NCBI GenBank assembly: GCA_937888895.1
Contig: CALASV010000312.1
Location: forward strand, 1-5,378
Direction: 5' to 3'
Origin: an uncultured Clostridia bacterium
GTDB taxonomy: Bacteria > Bacillota > Clostridia > Lachnospirales > Lachnospiraceae
DNA: 5,378 nucleotides
Below the pieces are notes generated by a model. It ran no database searches. It saw nothing but the letters and a program-made list of their open reading frames with translations, and was not told where the DNA came from. Shown piece after piece: positions 5,232 through 5,378 of the stretch (positions within the stretch are counted from its first letter, which is position 1; every line of letters begins with the position of its first letter). The translations under genes and the position numbers were made by a program.

Positions 5232-5378
5232 TTATACTAATTCAATTAAAACTTCCATAGCTGCATCGCCCTTACGCTGACCAATCTTAACGATTCTTGT
5301 GTAACCACCGTTACGTCCAACATACTTCGGAGCGATCTCTGTGAATAACTTATCAACAAGGTCAACTTCCTTTGTGTT
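5232..5378 (-). CDS. rplQ: 50S ribosomal protein L17, 3' end (partial)
   Basis: The last 48 codons and stop of ribosomal protein L17, a large-subunit protein near the peptide exit tunnel; the 5' part lies beyond the right edge. The reading frame, which runs off the window without a start, ends in the highly conserved L17 tail: LFTEIAPKYV, GRNGGYTRIVKIGQRKGDAA and MEVLIELV before TAA (5234-5232). Its codons look more GC-rich than those of the neighbouring surface-protein gene, as expected for a highly expressed gene. In Firmicutes it is usually the last gene of the rpoA ribosomal cluster, and the strong terminator just downstream agrees. Confidence 0.96.
   Translation of the reverse strand, partial: NTKEVDLVDKLFTEIAPKYVGRNGGYTRIVKIGQRKGDAAMEVLIELV

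Overview
This window comes from an AT-rich Gram-positive genome. It is most likely a clostridial Firmicute, and the ribosomal protein sequences and gene order would fit Lachnospiraceae or close relatives. That placement is inferred from gene order, strong GGAGG-type ribosome binding sites, sigma-A-type promoters and residue-level resemblance; no search was run. All seven genes lie on the minus strand, so transcription runs from high to low coordinates.

Layout in transcription order: the 3' end of rplQ (L17, 5378-5232) and a strong intrinsic terminator (5211-5179); a new promoter (extended -10, around 5170-5142); ecfA1 (5093-4236); a 109-base gap with a stem-loop; ecfA2 (4126-3275); ecfT (3261-2449); truA (2449-1703), whose start codon overlaps the ecfT stop; a 56-base gap with a hairpin; a 425-residue membrane-anchored, Glu/Lys-rich protein with a C-terminal S-layer-homology-like region (1646-369); an AT-rich gap of 244 bases holding a perfect-consensus promoter and a structured leader; and the 5' end of rplM (L13, 124-1).

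The backbone rplQ-ecfA1-ecfA2-ecfT-truA-rplM is the well-known order at the end of the Firmicute ribosomal protein cluster. EcfA1, EcfA2 and EcfT together form the shared energizing module of group II ECF vitamin and metal transporters. Their substrate-binding S components are normally encoded elsewhere, and none is seen here. TruA makes pseudouridine at tRNA positions 38-40. The unusual element is the surface-type protein gene between truA and rplM, which interrupts an otherwise housekeeping block.

I found no mobile element, CRISPR array, tRNA, rRNA, defence system or metabolite riboswitch. The window is mostly ordinary core genome. The points of interest are the inserted surface protein, the folded rplM leader, and two stem-loops in the intergenic gaps.
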